This document shows positions 25,277 to 32,384 of a DNA stretch of 37,078 nt, piece after piece. Within the stretch, counting starts at the first letter, position 1. Each line of letters begins with the position of its first letter. A program made the position numbers and the translations under genes. The stretch lies in NCBI RefSeq assembly GCF_001642795.1, contig NZ_LKEH01000030.1, positions 26,587-63,664 on the forward strand. Reading direction: 5' to 3'. Under the pieces are notes generated by a model. It searched no databases, had not been told where the DNA came from, and was given only the letters and a program-made list of their open reading frames with translations. This stretch comes from Pseudomonas viridiflava. GTDB lineage: Bacteria; Pseudomonadota; Gammaproteobacteria; Pseudomonadales; Pseudomonadaceae.

Positions 25277-28200
25277 ATGTCTTTTGCTGAAGTTATGCTT
25301 CGGGTCCTGCCTCCGGTAAATGGTATACAGCCCCACATCACGGGTCACTATGGCGAGCAACGCGCTAGCGGACCTCATGGCGGTACTGACTTCAATTATG
25401 TCGGAGGTCAAAGCGGCATTAATTTGCAGAACCCCAAAGTGTATGCGCCGATAGCGGGTACGGTGACATTTGTGGGCGGTTCATATGGATCGATCAAGAT
25501 AAAAGACGCAGATGGCAATAGTCACGAAATTCTGCATACGAGCAGTCACACGGTCGCAGTCGGAGCAACTGTTGCCGCTGGCGATGAAATTGGCGCGATG
25601 GGAGGAAGAGGTCCGGGCGGAGCAGCGGCCTACGCTAGGCACGTTCATTATCAAATGAAAGGTCCTACCGGTGCGTTGATCAGTCCGGAGGTTTGGTGGA
25701 GCGAACGTTCGGCCGCTGGAGGTAGCCCAGCACCGTCTGAGCAGGTAGGTTCTTCGGCCAGCTTCCAGTTTCCTATTCGCAAAGCGGGAGGCTCGCAATT
25801 CAAGGACGCGGAAGAAGTGTTTGCCGCCCTGGAGAAAGAAACTTCAGGCCACTATCTTTTGGGAAGCCATAAATTTTGGCACGGTGGCATCCACATCAGC
25901 GATCAGAGTGCGCCGCAATGCGTTCGAGAAGAGCCTGTACGCTGTATAGGCAACGGTGTAGTCGTCGCCTACCGCCTGAACAAGGATTATTTGACAAGCG
26001 AATTTGCAGGTGCTGAGGCAACCCAAACCCTGAAATATTCAAATTCGTTTTGTCTCGTGCGCCATGACTATAAATCACCACCTAACACTGAAGTGCAGCC
26101 TGGCACCAGCAACGAATTGACGTTCTACAGCCTGTACATGCATCTGTTACCGTTTGAGCGCTATCCCATTTCGCAAGACGAGATCCCCACTCCGCGAATC
26201 AAGATGATTGCGAGCGGCTTCAGGGCAAGAAGCGACATCAAGGGCGCTCCCGATTGTCAGGAATATGGAGCCATCTCCGCAGGTGCCGAAATCGAAATTC
26301 TGGAAGAGCACGCTGATCGTGTTCATGCCAAAGGAAAACTCATAAAAGGTGCAGTTGGCGGGCGCACAGATGGGCAGGAGTTTTGGTTTGCCTACAAACA
26401 GAATGGCGCTTCATACCCCAAATCTGATGGCACTCCCAGCTGGCAAGAAGTAGTCCCGCCTGAGAGAACCAAGCCAGGCTACTGGAAAGGCAAGGTCAGA
26501 GCGGTGGTGACCGCAAGCGGGCTCACGCTCCGCCAGCCGCCTGCGTCACTCACTCACGGTGCTCCGGCAGGACAACCCATAAGCGCAGCAACGACGCAGG
26601 GTACCAGTCAGGGCCTTGTTTTATGCACGAACAGCACGATTGAGTTCGATAGTGCAAAAGTGCTCAATCTCAAGATTGGAACCAAGACAGTTCGAATGGC
26701 TGAGTGTACGTTCATTCCGAGCACCTCAGGTCCGACGACGGGCTTGAAAGGCCATACCATGCCAGTGCCAGCGTCTTTCTGGGCTTGCGTCGAGGATGTC
26801 TCTCCCAATCGCTTTGTTCAATGGCAAGAGCTGACGCCTACCGTTTTCGATGTCGTCGTTCCAATGGATACGGCAATAAAAGCAGGAGATCCAATCGGGT
26901 ATCTGGGTCTTAACGAAAACATTGCAGGGCCAACAGGTGGGGTTTCCAGCAAGCATCAGGTGCATGTGGAGGTCTTTTCGGCTGATCCTAGAATTGAGGA
27001 TTTTTTGAAGAATAAGGCTGGCGTGAAGGAGGGCAAGCAATATATACATATTCCTGCTGCTACGGTGTTAAAGAAAAAACCGCCTGAGAACGGTACTGTT
27101 GAAATATTGACCGAAAATTTCGTCGAGTTAACAAAGGCAGTTCCATTTAAAGATACGATCGAATGGTATGACGTTTCAATATTGGATAGCGGTGAAAATA
27201 AGTCTGGTTTGATTAAGAAAGAACTAGCAACAGTCATAAGTCAGCATGATTGGGAACGGTTAGGCTTTAAAGTAGTTAAAGAAAGTAATCAGGCATCAGA
27301 TGGCTTTCTTGATCCTGATGATATGCCTGAATTCTTCATGACGCTTTACAAACAAATAGACTTGCTTGGGAATAAAGACGGTAAGTTAACTTCTGAAGAT
27401 TTGCTGGCAGCTTTAAAGAATAACGAATTCAGAGACCGGTGGTCAAAGCTTATAGCTGATCACCCAACCGAATGGAAGTTTAAGTCGGGTACGTCTAAGT
27501 GGGCTCGTTTAGACGAACTATTAAAGGATTACCCGGCCGTCTTGAAGCACGAAAAAGAACGAATAGATAATTTTGTGTTTTGGGATGAATTGGTCGCTGA
27601 ATCAAAGATTGGTGATAATGGCGGGGTGGTCAAGCACTTTCATCCAGTGAGTTTTGTAGGAAATATGCTTGAGTCTACAGGCGGTGCGGTTTGTAAGAAG
27701 TGCGGGAAAAATATATCTCTTACACTTGCGTTAGTTCGGAAGTTTGTTGGTTCTGCCGTGAGTGATGAATTTTTAACTGAATTTACCACTAAGGCTAATG
27801 AGATTTTCCCTAAGTACGGTGTGAATACGTGCTCTCAAGTTGTCCATATTCTAGGTCAAGGGAAGCATGAAACTAAACGTTTTACTGCTTTCAGAGAAAG
27901 CCTGAATTATACTCGACGCAGTTATACTGCGGAGAGACTATATAGAATGGCTCCTACAGCGATAGATAATGGTTTTAGACGTTTAGGAATGAATCTTACT
28001 CGAGCACAAAAAATAGTCTATGTTGATCAGCATTTGATTGGGAATGATGCAGGGTACGGTAAACACAGCTTTGGTAGTTCAGACTATCCGGATAATGATT
28101 ATAGAGGGCGTGGTCTACTTCATCTTACGCACTACGAAACATATCATAAGTGCGCATTGGCTATAGGAGCCAACATAGATGCTAATCCGGCTCTTGTTGA

Positions 28201-28417
28201 GACTGATACAAAAGTGATTATCGAGACTGGGGCATGGTTTTGGAAGCAGAACTCAATCGGTAACATTGCGGATGACAACGCTATAGCAATAGATGCCAAG
28301 ATTCGAGCGGTAACAGCCAAAATAAATTCGGGTCTTAAAGGACTTGATGAGCGAATCGAATTCACAAAAGAAATATTAGCCGTATTCAAGGCTGAATTAA
28401 ATTCTTGTGCGGAGTAA
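25277..28417 (+). CDS. candidate T6SS effector: M23 metallopeptidase plus GH19-type lysozyme
   Basis: The 1046-residue protein has no signal peptide. Residues about 15-145 form an M23 (LytM) peptidase with the zinc motif HGGTD (H34, D38), a further His in EILHTSS (H87) and HVH (H122, H124), all intact. Residues about 165-570 hold a second M23-like region (HGGIH from 202, YMHL at 287-290, QVHVEV at 561-566) with a large insertion and altered metal residues. Residues 680-710 contain degenerate EF-hand-like loops. The C-terminal 230 residues match the GH19 lysozyme/chitinase pattern: HET with Glu865, Glu874 in RESLNY, and YRGRGLLHLT at 942-951. Such enzymes cut peptidoglycan peptide cross-links and glycan strands. 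Its location behind vgrG and ahead of exported proteins supports a T6SS effector. ATG at 25277 follows AAAAGGA. Confidence 0.85.
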   Translation: MSFAEVMLRVLPPVNGIQPHITGHYGEQRASGPHGGTDFNYVGGQSGINLQNPKVYAPIAGTVTFVGGSYGSIKIKDADGNSHEILHTSSHTVAVGATVAAGDEIGAMGGRGPGGAAAYARHVHYQMKGPTGALISPEVWWSERSAAGGSPAPSEQVGSSASFQFPIRKAGGSQFKDAEEVFAALEKETSGHYLLGSHKFWHGGIHISDQSAPQCVREEPVRCIGNGVVVAYRLNKDYLTSEFAGAEATQTLKYSNSFCLVRHDYKSPPNTEVQPGTSNELTFYSLYMHLLPFERYPISQDEIPTPRIKMIASGFRARSDIKGAPDCQEYGAISAGAEIEILEEHADRVHAKGKLIKGAVGGRTDGQEFWFAYKQNGASYPKSDGTPSWQEVVPPERTKPGYWKGKVRAVVTASGLTLRQPPASLTHGAPAGQPISAATTQGTSQGLVLCTNSTIEFDSAKVLNLKIGTKTVRMAECTFIPSTSGPTTGLKGHTMPVPASFWACVEDVSPNRFVQWQELTPTVFDVVVPMDTAIKAGDPIGYLGLNENIAGPTGGVSSKHQVHVEVFSADPRIEDFLKNKAGVKEGKQYIHIPAATVLKKKPPENGTVEILTENFVELTKAVPFKDTIEWYDVSILDSGENKSGLIKKELATVISQHDWERLGFKVVKESNQASDGFLDPDDMPEFFMTLYKQIDLLGNKDGKLTSEDLLAALKNNEFRDRWSKLIADHPTEWKFKSGTSKWARLDELLKDYPAVLKHEKERIDNFVFWDELVAESKIGDNGGVVKHFHPVSFVGNMLESTGGAVCKKCGKNISLTLALVRKFVGSAVSDEFLTEFTTKANEIFPKYGVNTCSQVVHILGQGKHETKRFTAFRESLNYTRRSYTAERLYRMAPTAIDNGFRRLGMNLTRAQKIVYVDQHLIGNDAGYGKHSFGSSDYPDNDYRGRGLLHLTHYETYHKCALAIGANIDANPALVETDTKVIIETGAWFWKQNSIGNIADDNAIAIDAKIRAVTAKINSGLKGLDERIEFTKEILAVFKAELNSCAE

Positions 28418-28421
28418 GAAA

Positions 28422-29195
28422 ATGAAATTTTTCAAAGCGTTTGTTTTTGTTTTTTCTGTTTTGTCTTCGCTCAATGCGGTCTCGTGTGTGCTTCCGGAGA
28501 GTAAAGCGTTTCCAGCTATAACTGCTGGAAACGCAGCTATAGTTTTTGATTTTGTTGCTGTTGAAGACGAAACTGGAAGCGCCTTCGCGGAAGGGGATAA
28601 GCAGGTTGGAATTGATATTAATCTTTTTGATTGTGAGGATGGAACAAAAAAACTAATTGGCCAGCTTCCCTTCCTGGCAGATACCGGGAAAGTAAAAGCT
28701 GCATTTTTCACAAATATTGAGCCAAACAATGACAAAAGGCTGTTCGTGATTCATGGAGTAGAGATAAGGTCAGACACGGGTGAAAGGTACTCTGGAGACT
28801 ATTATACTGTTCAGGTTTATAAGCCCGTAAATGATCGCTACGTCGAGGATGATAAACTGTCTGGCTATTTCGGTTATGGCGCAGACGTTTTAGATAAGGA
28901 AAATAAGATTGTTTATACGTTTCCGTATAAAACGGAAAAATCCATTGTTTCTAGGTTGAATTCTAAGGGGTTCGATGATTGGAGATCTGGTGCTTCCATT
29001 AAATTAAAGGTTAATAAAAAGACTTATATTCATAACAGCCCGGTCGCCAGCGATATTACTAAGATGTACCTCATTGTCGGAGATGAAGTCGAGCAGAAGG
29101 CTATGGAGGCCGGTTGGGTCTCCATAGTTTATACAAGCGCAAAAGGGAAAAAAATAAGTGGCTGGGTGCTATGTGCAGATCTAGATAAGTGTTGA
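28422..29195 (+). CDS. exported protein with SH3-like C-terminus, candidate immunity protein
   Basis: The 257-residue product begins MKFFKAFVFVFSVLSSLNAVSC, a likely signal peptide, so it should be exported to the periplasm. Its central part is beta-rich and charged and not recognised. The C-terminal 65 residues (KLKVNKKTYIHNSPVASDITKMYLIVGDEV and WVSIVYTSAKGKKISGWV) look like a bacterial SH3 domain, a fold that often contacts cell wall or its enzymes. The ATG at 28422 has GGAG at 28411-28414, inside the effector stop region, so the gene lies four bases downstream and is probably co-translated. This is the classical position of the immunity gene for the hydrolase. Codon use is AT-rich like the effector. 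Confidence 0.78.
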   Translation: MKFFKAFVFVFSVLSSLNAVSCVLPESKAFPAITAGNAAIVFDFVAVEDETGSAFAEGDKQVGIDINLFDCEDGTKKLIGQLPFLADTGKVKAAFFTNIEPNNDKRLFVIHGVEIRSDTGERYSGDYYTVQVYKPVNDRYVEDDKLSGYFGYGADVLDKENKIVYTFPYKTEKSIVSRLNSKGFDDWRSGASIKLKVNKKTYIHNSPVASDITKMYLIVGDEVEQKAMEAGWVSIVYTSAKGKKISGWVLCADLDKC

Positions 29196-29239
29196 TCTAA
29201 ATTTGGACTAAGGGTTTCGGCTCGTCTCTGATTTGCATC

Positions 29240-29275
29240 GCGCCTGAGCTTCAGGCGCTTCACGTTACTAACGTG
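29240..29275. repeat. two adjacent perfect hairpins
   Basis: GCGCCTGA and TCAGGCGC (29240-29247, 29251-29258) form an 8-bp stem with a three-base loop, followed at once by CACGTT/AACGTG (29261-29266, 29270-29275), a 6-bp stem with a three-base loop. No T-run follows, so this is not a clear terminator. It marks the junction between the intact SH3-like gene and the truncated copy and may be a recombination or transcript-end signal. Confidence 0.5.
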
Positions 29276-29276
29276 T

Positions 29277-29516
29277 GATCAGGTTTTTGATAAAAATGCA
29301 TTATCGCTTGAGCCAGGAAGTTTTGCTGCGGCAGTAAGCCAAGATAAAGCCACGTTATATATTGATGCTTCGGAAGGCTCACGGACCAAAGGCTATCTGA
29401 TCAAGGGTGATCGTGTGCGTATTTTGGAATATCGCTTTGGCTTCTTGAAGATCGCATACGAAAGTAAAAGCGGGGCTGTTTTACATCGATGGATCGAATT
29501 GTCTTCGGTGATATAG
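29277..29516 (+). pseudogene. 3' remnant of an SH3-like immunity gene
   Basis: An open frame without a start reads DQVFDKNALSLEPGSF and then KATLYIDASEGSRTKGYLIKG, FLKIAYESKSGAVLHRWIEL and stop TAG at 29514-29516. This aligns by eye with the SH3-like end of the intact gene upstream (TYIHNSPVASDITKMYLIVGDEV, VSIVYTSAKGKKISGWVL): same order of strands, turns and glycines with diverged sequence. The frame is open back to 29232, but nothing before 29277 resembles the intact protein. Only the last 80 or so codons of the former gene remain. I read it as the leftover of an older, divergent immunity gene after replacement of its upstream part. Confidence 0.7.
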
Positions 29517-29551
29517 GCCTTCTCATAAGTCGTACCAGCAGGAGATGTCAG

Positions 29552-30139
29552 ATGGTGTCGTTAGCCTTATCAAACGCGTTGTTTGCCGTGTTATGTATGC
29601 TGAGCTTGACGGGTGCTGCGTTCGCTGACAGCGACTGTAATGTCAACGAAATATCCAATCCGGATATTATTACTTGTACCCAAGCGTCTTATGCCAAATT
29701 GGATAAAGTATTGAACGCGCAGTACAAGTCGCTGCTTTCTGAGCTGGACTCGCCTTCCAAGTCTGAGCTGCTCTCCACACAGAAGGCGTGGGTCACGTTA
29801 AAAGAGGAATATTGTGACGACCTGAAACACTCGGGTGCTGAGTCCCCCGTGGAAATTATTTCCTGTAAAACGCAATTCACAAGCTTTCGCTTGAGCGAGC
29901 TTATTTATCTTCATACAGGCGTTGTGGGAGATGGATTCTACAAAGCTGTTTCGATGGTAAATAACAATGTAACATCCTTCGATTACGCCGAGGCTTTTGA
30001 ATACGTTAGCGGGGACAGCGATTTTGGCGCTTTTTGGAAGGGTTACGCAGGGAAGAATTGTGCCATGACGAATAAGTTGTACGGTGAATCGCTGAAAGGC
30101 TGTATGGCAAGGATGAGGTTTCAAACGCCCATTTATTGA
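29552..30139 (+). CDS. exported LprI/DUF1311 lysozyme-inhibitor-like protein
   Basis: The 195-residue product has a signal peptide (cleavage near residue 25, AFA before DSDC) and an LprI N-terminal-type (DUF1311) domain: DCNVNEIS, ITCTQASYAKLDKVLNAQYKSLLSEL, STQKAWVTLKEEYCDDL, with four cysteines (29, 42, 88, 105) in the typical order. Family members are periplasmic or lipoprotein inhibitors of lysozyme. The C-terminal 70 residues are not recognised. The ATG at 29552 follows GCAGGAG at 29538-29544; a longer frame from 29489 overlaps the remnant gene. Its place behind a GH19-type hydrolase suggests that it blocks the glycan-cutting domain and acts as immunity protein or general protection (inference). 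Confidence 0.8.
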   Translation: MVSLALSNALFAVLCMLSLTGAAFADSDCNVNEISNPDIITCTQASYAKLDKVLNAQYKSLLSELDSPSKSELLSTQKAWVTLKEEYCDDLKHSGAESPVEIISCKTQFTSFRLSELIYLHTGVVGDGFYKAVSMVNNNVTSFDYAEAFEYVSGDSDFGAFWKGYAGKNCAMTNKLYGESLKGCMARMRFQTPIY

Positions 30140-30252
30140 TAGGGCAATAATAGCGCGTCAATAAATCGTGTTTGAATGTTTATGGGTTCGCTATGTTTTG
30201 TCGGCGGCTGCTTTTAAGATTTTTTGAATTTATGCGATTGCAGGGTGATTGA

Positions 30253-31106
30253 ATGTTTAATCGTGAAATGATGGCCGTGACCCTGTCTCTTTCATGCTCC
30301 ATGCTATGTCACGCGGACACGGATCCAGTTGATATTGTGTCGGGATTGGCGGTAGCACGCTGCATTTCAGTCATTTCAACGAAAAATTCGGTGGCTGGAG
30401 TCGTGTGGAATATAAGTCCCCCACACATCGTTTCCTTCTATATGCACCGCCCGACGGGACTGTCGATTCCGGTATAGGCGTTGTAGCTGGATCTGATAAC
30501 AGCATGGTATCGCCAGATAAAAAGAACGTGCTCATCCAGCGCACAGCAATCGGCTATGTCGAAGATCCGCAAGGCAACCGTATTATTTCCGAGCAAACCC
30601 ACTGTGATGTGATCTCTCTGGAGAGCGGTTGCGCCAAAAATCTCGGCTCCGCGATTCAGTGTGACGGAGAATGGGTTGGCGATGCATGGAAAGACAGTAC
30701 AGGCCATTTGTTTGATTTTTCAACATCAGGATCTTCGCCTCAGGAGGTTAGAAATCAGGCGTCGAAATTGTCCTCTGCCAGGCCCCGCGCGCTTTCGTTG
30801 AGCGACACGCTGTTTATGGGGGTTCCGTCATACATGGCGTGCTATCCGGTAGACGCAGATATTGCTGCTTACAATGATCTTGGTTTCTACTTCGCCGAAG
30901 GTGGAGAGCATCTTTGGGCCATGCAGATTTATGAAAAGTTACTGGATTTGGCGCCAGGAAGGATTCCTCTGCAGCTGAATGTCGCGGACTCGCTTTGGGC
31001 GCTGGGTCGGCACGACGATGCCAAATCTCACTATTCCATTTACCGTGATGCCATGCTGACAAAAGCCCCTGCAAACAGGATCCGGACCGTGTCCAGTTGC
31101 GGTTGA
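30253..31106 (+). pseudogene. frameshifted exported protein with TPR-like C-terminus
   Basis: The 5' frame encodes a signal-peptide-like start (MFNREMMAVTLSLSCSMLCHADTDPVDIV) and stops at 30477. A second frame, open from 30333 to 31106, encodes the rest: STLHFSHFNEKFGGWSRVEYKSPTHRFLLYAPPDG, then a long segment ending in a TPR-like pair (YNDLGFYFAEGGEHLWAMQIYEKLLDLAPG, LQLNVADSLWALGRHDDAKSHYSIYRD). The protein-like sequence switches frame between about 30333 and 30360, consistent with loss of one base. The downstream part has only an internal GTG (30405) with no binding site, so a full product is unlikely unless this is a sequencing error. I do not recognise the family. Its place in the row of exported proteins suggests another decayed immunity-type gene. 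Confidence 0.65.
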
Positions 31107-31168
31107 AATAGGCTCCACGCAGTTCGTTCTGCAGGACAGGTCATGACCCCATCAAGGAAGACTAGAAA

Positions 31169-31732
31169 TTGGGCAAACAATCCCGCAACAAGCCAGGCCC
31201 CCTCGACCCAAAGCTGATGTATTTCTACGCCCCGTACACCTTCCGTGCCCGCTACTTTCCGATGTTCATGTTTTCCATTTTCATGTGCATTTTTTCGCTG
31301 GCCATCACGACAAGCATCATCACGCAGGCCTGGTTTGGTCATGACCGCGATGCTTCCATGGATGCCTTCAAGCTCATGATGGGCACCAGTGTGATCATGT
31401 CAGCCGGCGGCATTTTGCTGGCAAGAGGGCGGCTGTGGGGGATGTGGGTGTTGGTGGCGTTGCTGGCAATCTGTCTGGCTGCGGTGCTGGTGACCTGGGC
31501 TTTGCCTGATCGGCGTGTCGATGCGATCAGTTCGATGCTGGGCGTGCTGTTTCCGTTGCTTGGCTTTTTGTCACTGAACAGCAGGCGTCACCGGGAGTTG
31601 CGTGAGCAGTTTGTATTTAATCGCGCTCAGCGCAAGGTGCTACGTGAAGAGTACAAGCTCAGGGATGCGCGTAAGCGCCATATCGAGAGTCGCAGGGCCA
31701 TGCTGCGCGAGAGGAAGGCGAGGCGTCGATAG
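31169..31732 (+). CDS. conserved-looking multi-pass membrane protein of unknown function
   Basis: The 187-residue product has about four membrane helices (residues about 28-52, 68-84, 90-110 and 118-132) flanked by a basic N-terminus and a long, highly charged C-terminal helix (about 140-187, ending RRAMLRERKARRR) that should face the cytoplasm and may form a coiled coil. It begins with TTG at 31169, supported by AAGGAAG at 31154-31160; the first in-frame ATG is at codon 17, inside the conserved-looking start. Base composition is GC-rich, marking return to core chromosome. I do not recognise the family. A bidirectional terminator at 31755-31779 follows. Confidence 0.75.
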   Translation: MGKQSRNKPGPLDPKLMYFYAPYTFRARYFPMFMFSIFMCIFSLAITTSIITQAWFGHDRDASMDAFKLMMGTSVIMSAGGILLARGRLWGMWVLVALLAICLAAVLVTWALPDRRVDAISSMLGVLFPLLGFLSLNSRRHRELREQFVFNRAQRKVLREEYKLRDARKRHIESRRAMLRERKARRR

Positions 31733-31754
31733 CGGGGGCGTTTTCGACAGGCAA

Positions 31755-31779
31755 CAAAAAACCCGCCGAAGCGGGTTTT
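31755..31779. terminator. bidirectional intrinsic terminator
   Basis: ACCCGC-CGAA-GCGGGT forms a perfect stem with a four-base loop. It is flanked by A6 on the left and T4 on the right, so it can end the minus-strand sRNA (six U) and also the plus-strand membrane-protein transcript. The same hairpin recurs at 32069-32092. Confidence 0.85.
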
Positions 31780-31870
31780 CCCAAGACCATCCCGACTTCC
31801 TGTCGGACGCCTCCTAGGCGATGGTCGATCATCCTTGATCCTGGTGTGCTCCCTGCTCACCACTTGTTGG
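31756..31870 (-). ncRNA. rsmX: RsmX-family regulatory sRNA, copy 1
   Basis: A minus-strand RNA of about 115 nt. Read 5' to 3' it forms successive hairpins with GGA in the loops: TGGTGAGC-AGGGA-GCACACCA (one mismatch), GATC-AAGGAT-GATC, GCC-TAGGA-GGC and CCGAC-AGGAA-GTCGG, enclosed in part by GACCATC/GATGGTC, and ends with ACCCGC-TTCG-GCGGGT and U6. Loop-exposed GGA motifs are the binding sites of RsmA/CsrA, and RsmX/Y/Z RNAs titrate that repressor. A -10 (TAAGAT) and a GacA-box-like site lie upstream. The transcription start is inferred from the -10. P. syringae is known to have several rsmX paralogues, so the class is well supported; the paralogue number is not known to me. Confidence 0.85.
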
Positions 31871-31875
31871 ATCCA

Positions 31876-31943
31876 ATCTTACGGCTCTTGTTGTTGGACA
31901 AAAATAGCCAACTACCCCTAGGGCGTGTAAGCCTTTGGCTATA
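31876..31943 (-). promoter_or_regulatory. promoter and GacA-box-like site of RsmX copy 1
   Basis: On the minus strand TATAGC-N6-CTTACA (31943 to 31926) resembles the GacA upstream activating site TGTAAG-N6-CTTACA, with a perfect right half and a degenerate left half. A -10-like TAAGAT lies at 31881-31876. The centre of the box is about 65 bases before the likely start, as expected for Gac-controlled sRNAs. The same arrangement is repeated at copy 2. Confidence 0.75.
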
Positions 31944-31944
31944 C

Positions 31945-32068
31945 GAGGCCGTTGCAGCCCTGTTCCTGCATCCAACATGCCGTGGGAATGTGACAAGTGA
32001 TGCGTGGGAGGAAGAGGGCGTACATATTTTTGATCATTCGTCCATGACGCTTCACAAATCGCAGGCAA
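31945..32068. other. spacer between the two RsmX genes
   Basis: About 120 bases separate the copy-1 activation site from the copy-2 terminator. I see no gene, promoter or hairpin of note here. The tandem sRNA units together span a gene-free stretch from 31733 to 32384. Confidence 0.5.
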
Positions 32069-32069
32069 T

Positions 32070-32185
32070 AAAAAACCCGCCGAAGCGGGTTTGTACCAAG
32101 ACCATTCCAACTCCCTGTCGGCTGCCTTCGTGGCGATGGTCGATCGTCCCTGATCCTGGCGAACTCCTTGTTCACCAGTTGTTGG
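32070..32185 (-). ncRNA. rsmX: RsmX-family regulatory sRNA, copy 2
   Basis: A second minus-strand RNA of about 116 nt, clearly a duplicate of copy 1. Its first hairpin is a perfect 9-bp stem, CTGGTGAAC-AAGGA-GTTCGCCAG, with GGA in the loop, followed by GATC-AGGGAC-GATC and CCGAC-AGGGA-GTTGG, and the same terminator hairpin with U6. One loop differs: where copy 1 has TAGGA, this copy has ACGAA, so one GGA site is lost. Loop GGA sites indicate RsmA/CsrA sequestration. The -10 (TAATAT at 32196-32191) and the GacA-box-like site have nearly the same spacing as in copy 1, so both are probably under GacS/GacA control. Confidence 0.85.
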
Positions 32186-32190
32186 ATCCA

Positions 32191-32257
32191 ATATTACGGC
32201 TATGTCACGGGTTCAAAAATAGCTGATGACTCATTAGCGTGTAAGCCTTTCGCTATA
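32191..32257 (-). promoter_or_regulatory. promoter and GacA-box-like site of RsmX copy 2
   Basis: Minus-strand TATAGC-N6-CTTACA lies at 32257-32240 and the -10-like TAATAT at 32196-32191. Both the sequence and the spacing match copy 1 within one base, although the intervening sequence differs, which argues that the two elements are functional. Confidence 0.75.
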
Positions 32258-32384
32258 CCTGCGTGGGATTTAGTCGAAGGTCGGGTGATGCAGTCCTGCC
32301 TGCGCGAGCTATAACTGAGCACAGCAGAACCACGAAATCACCGGCCCGCTGGGGTCCAGAGCTAATAATTCGCCAGGTGTGTCT

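Noticed and set aside
24800..31110. Search for insertion sequences, integrases or att repeats around the AT-rich effector island.
   Set aside because: No transposase, integrase or flanking direct repeats are seen; composition and gene remnants suggest recombination instead.
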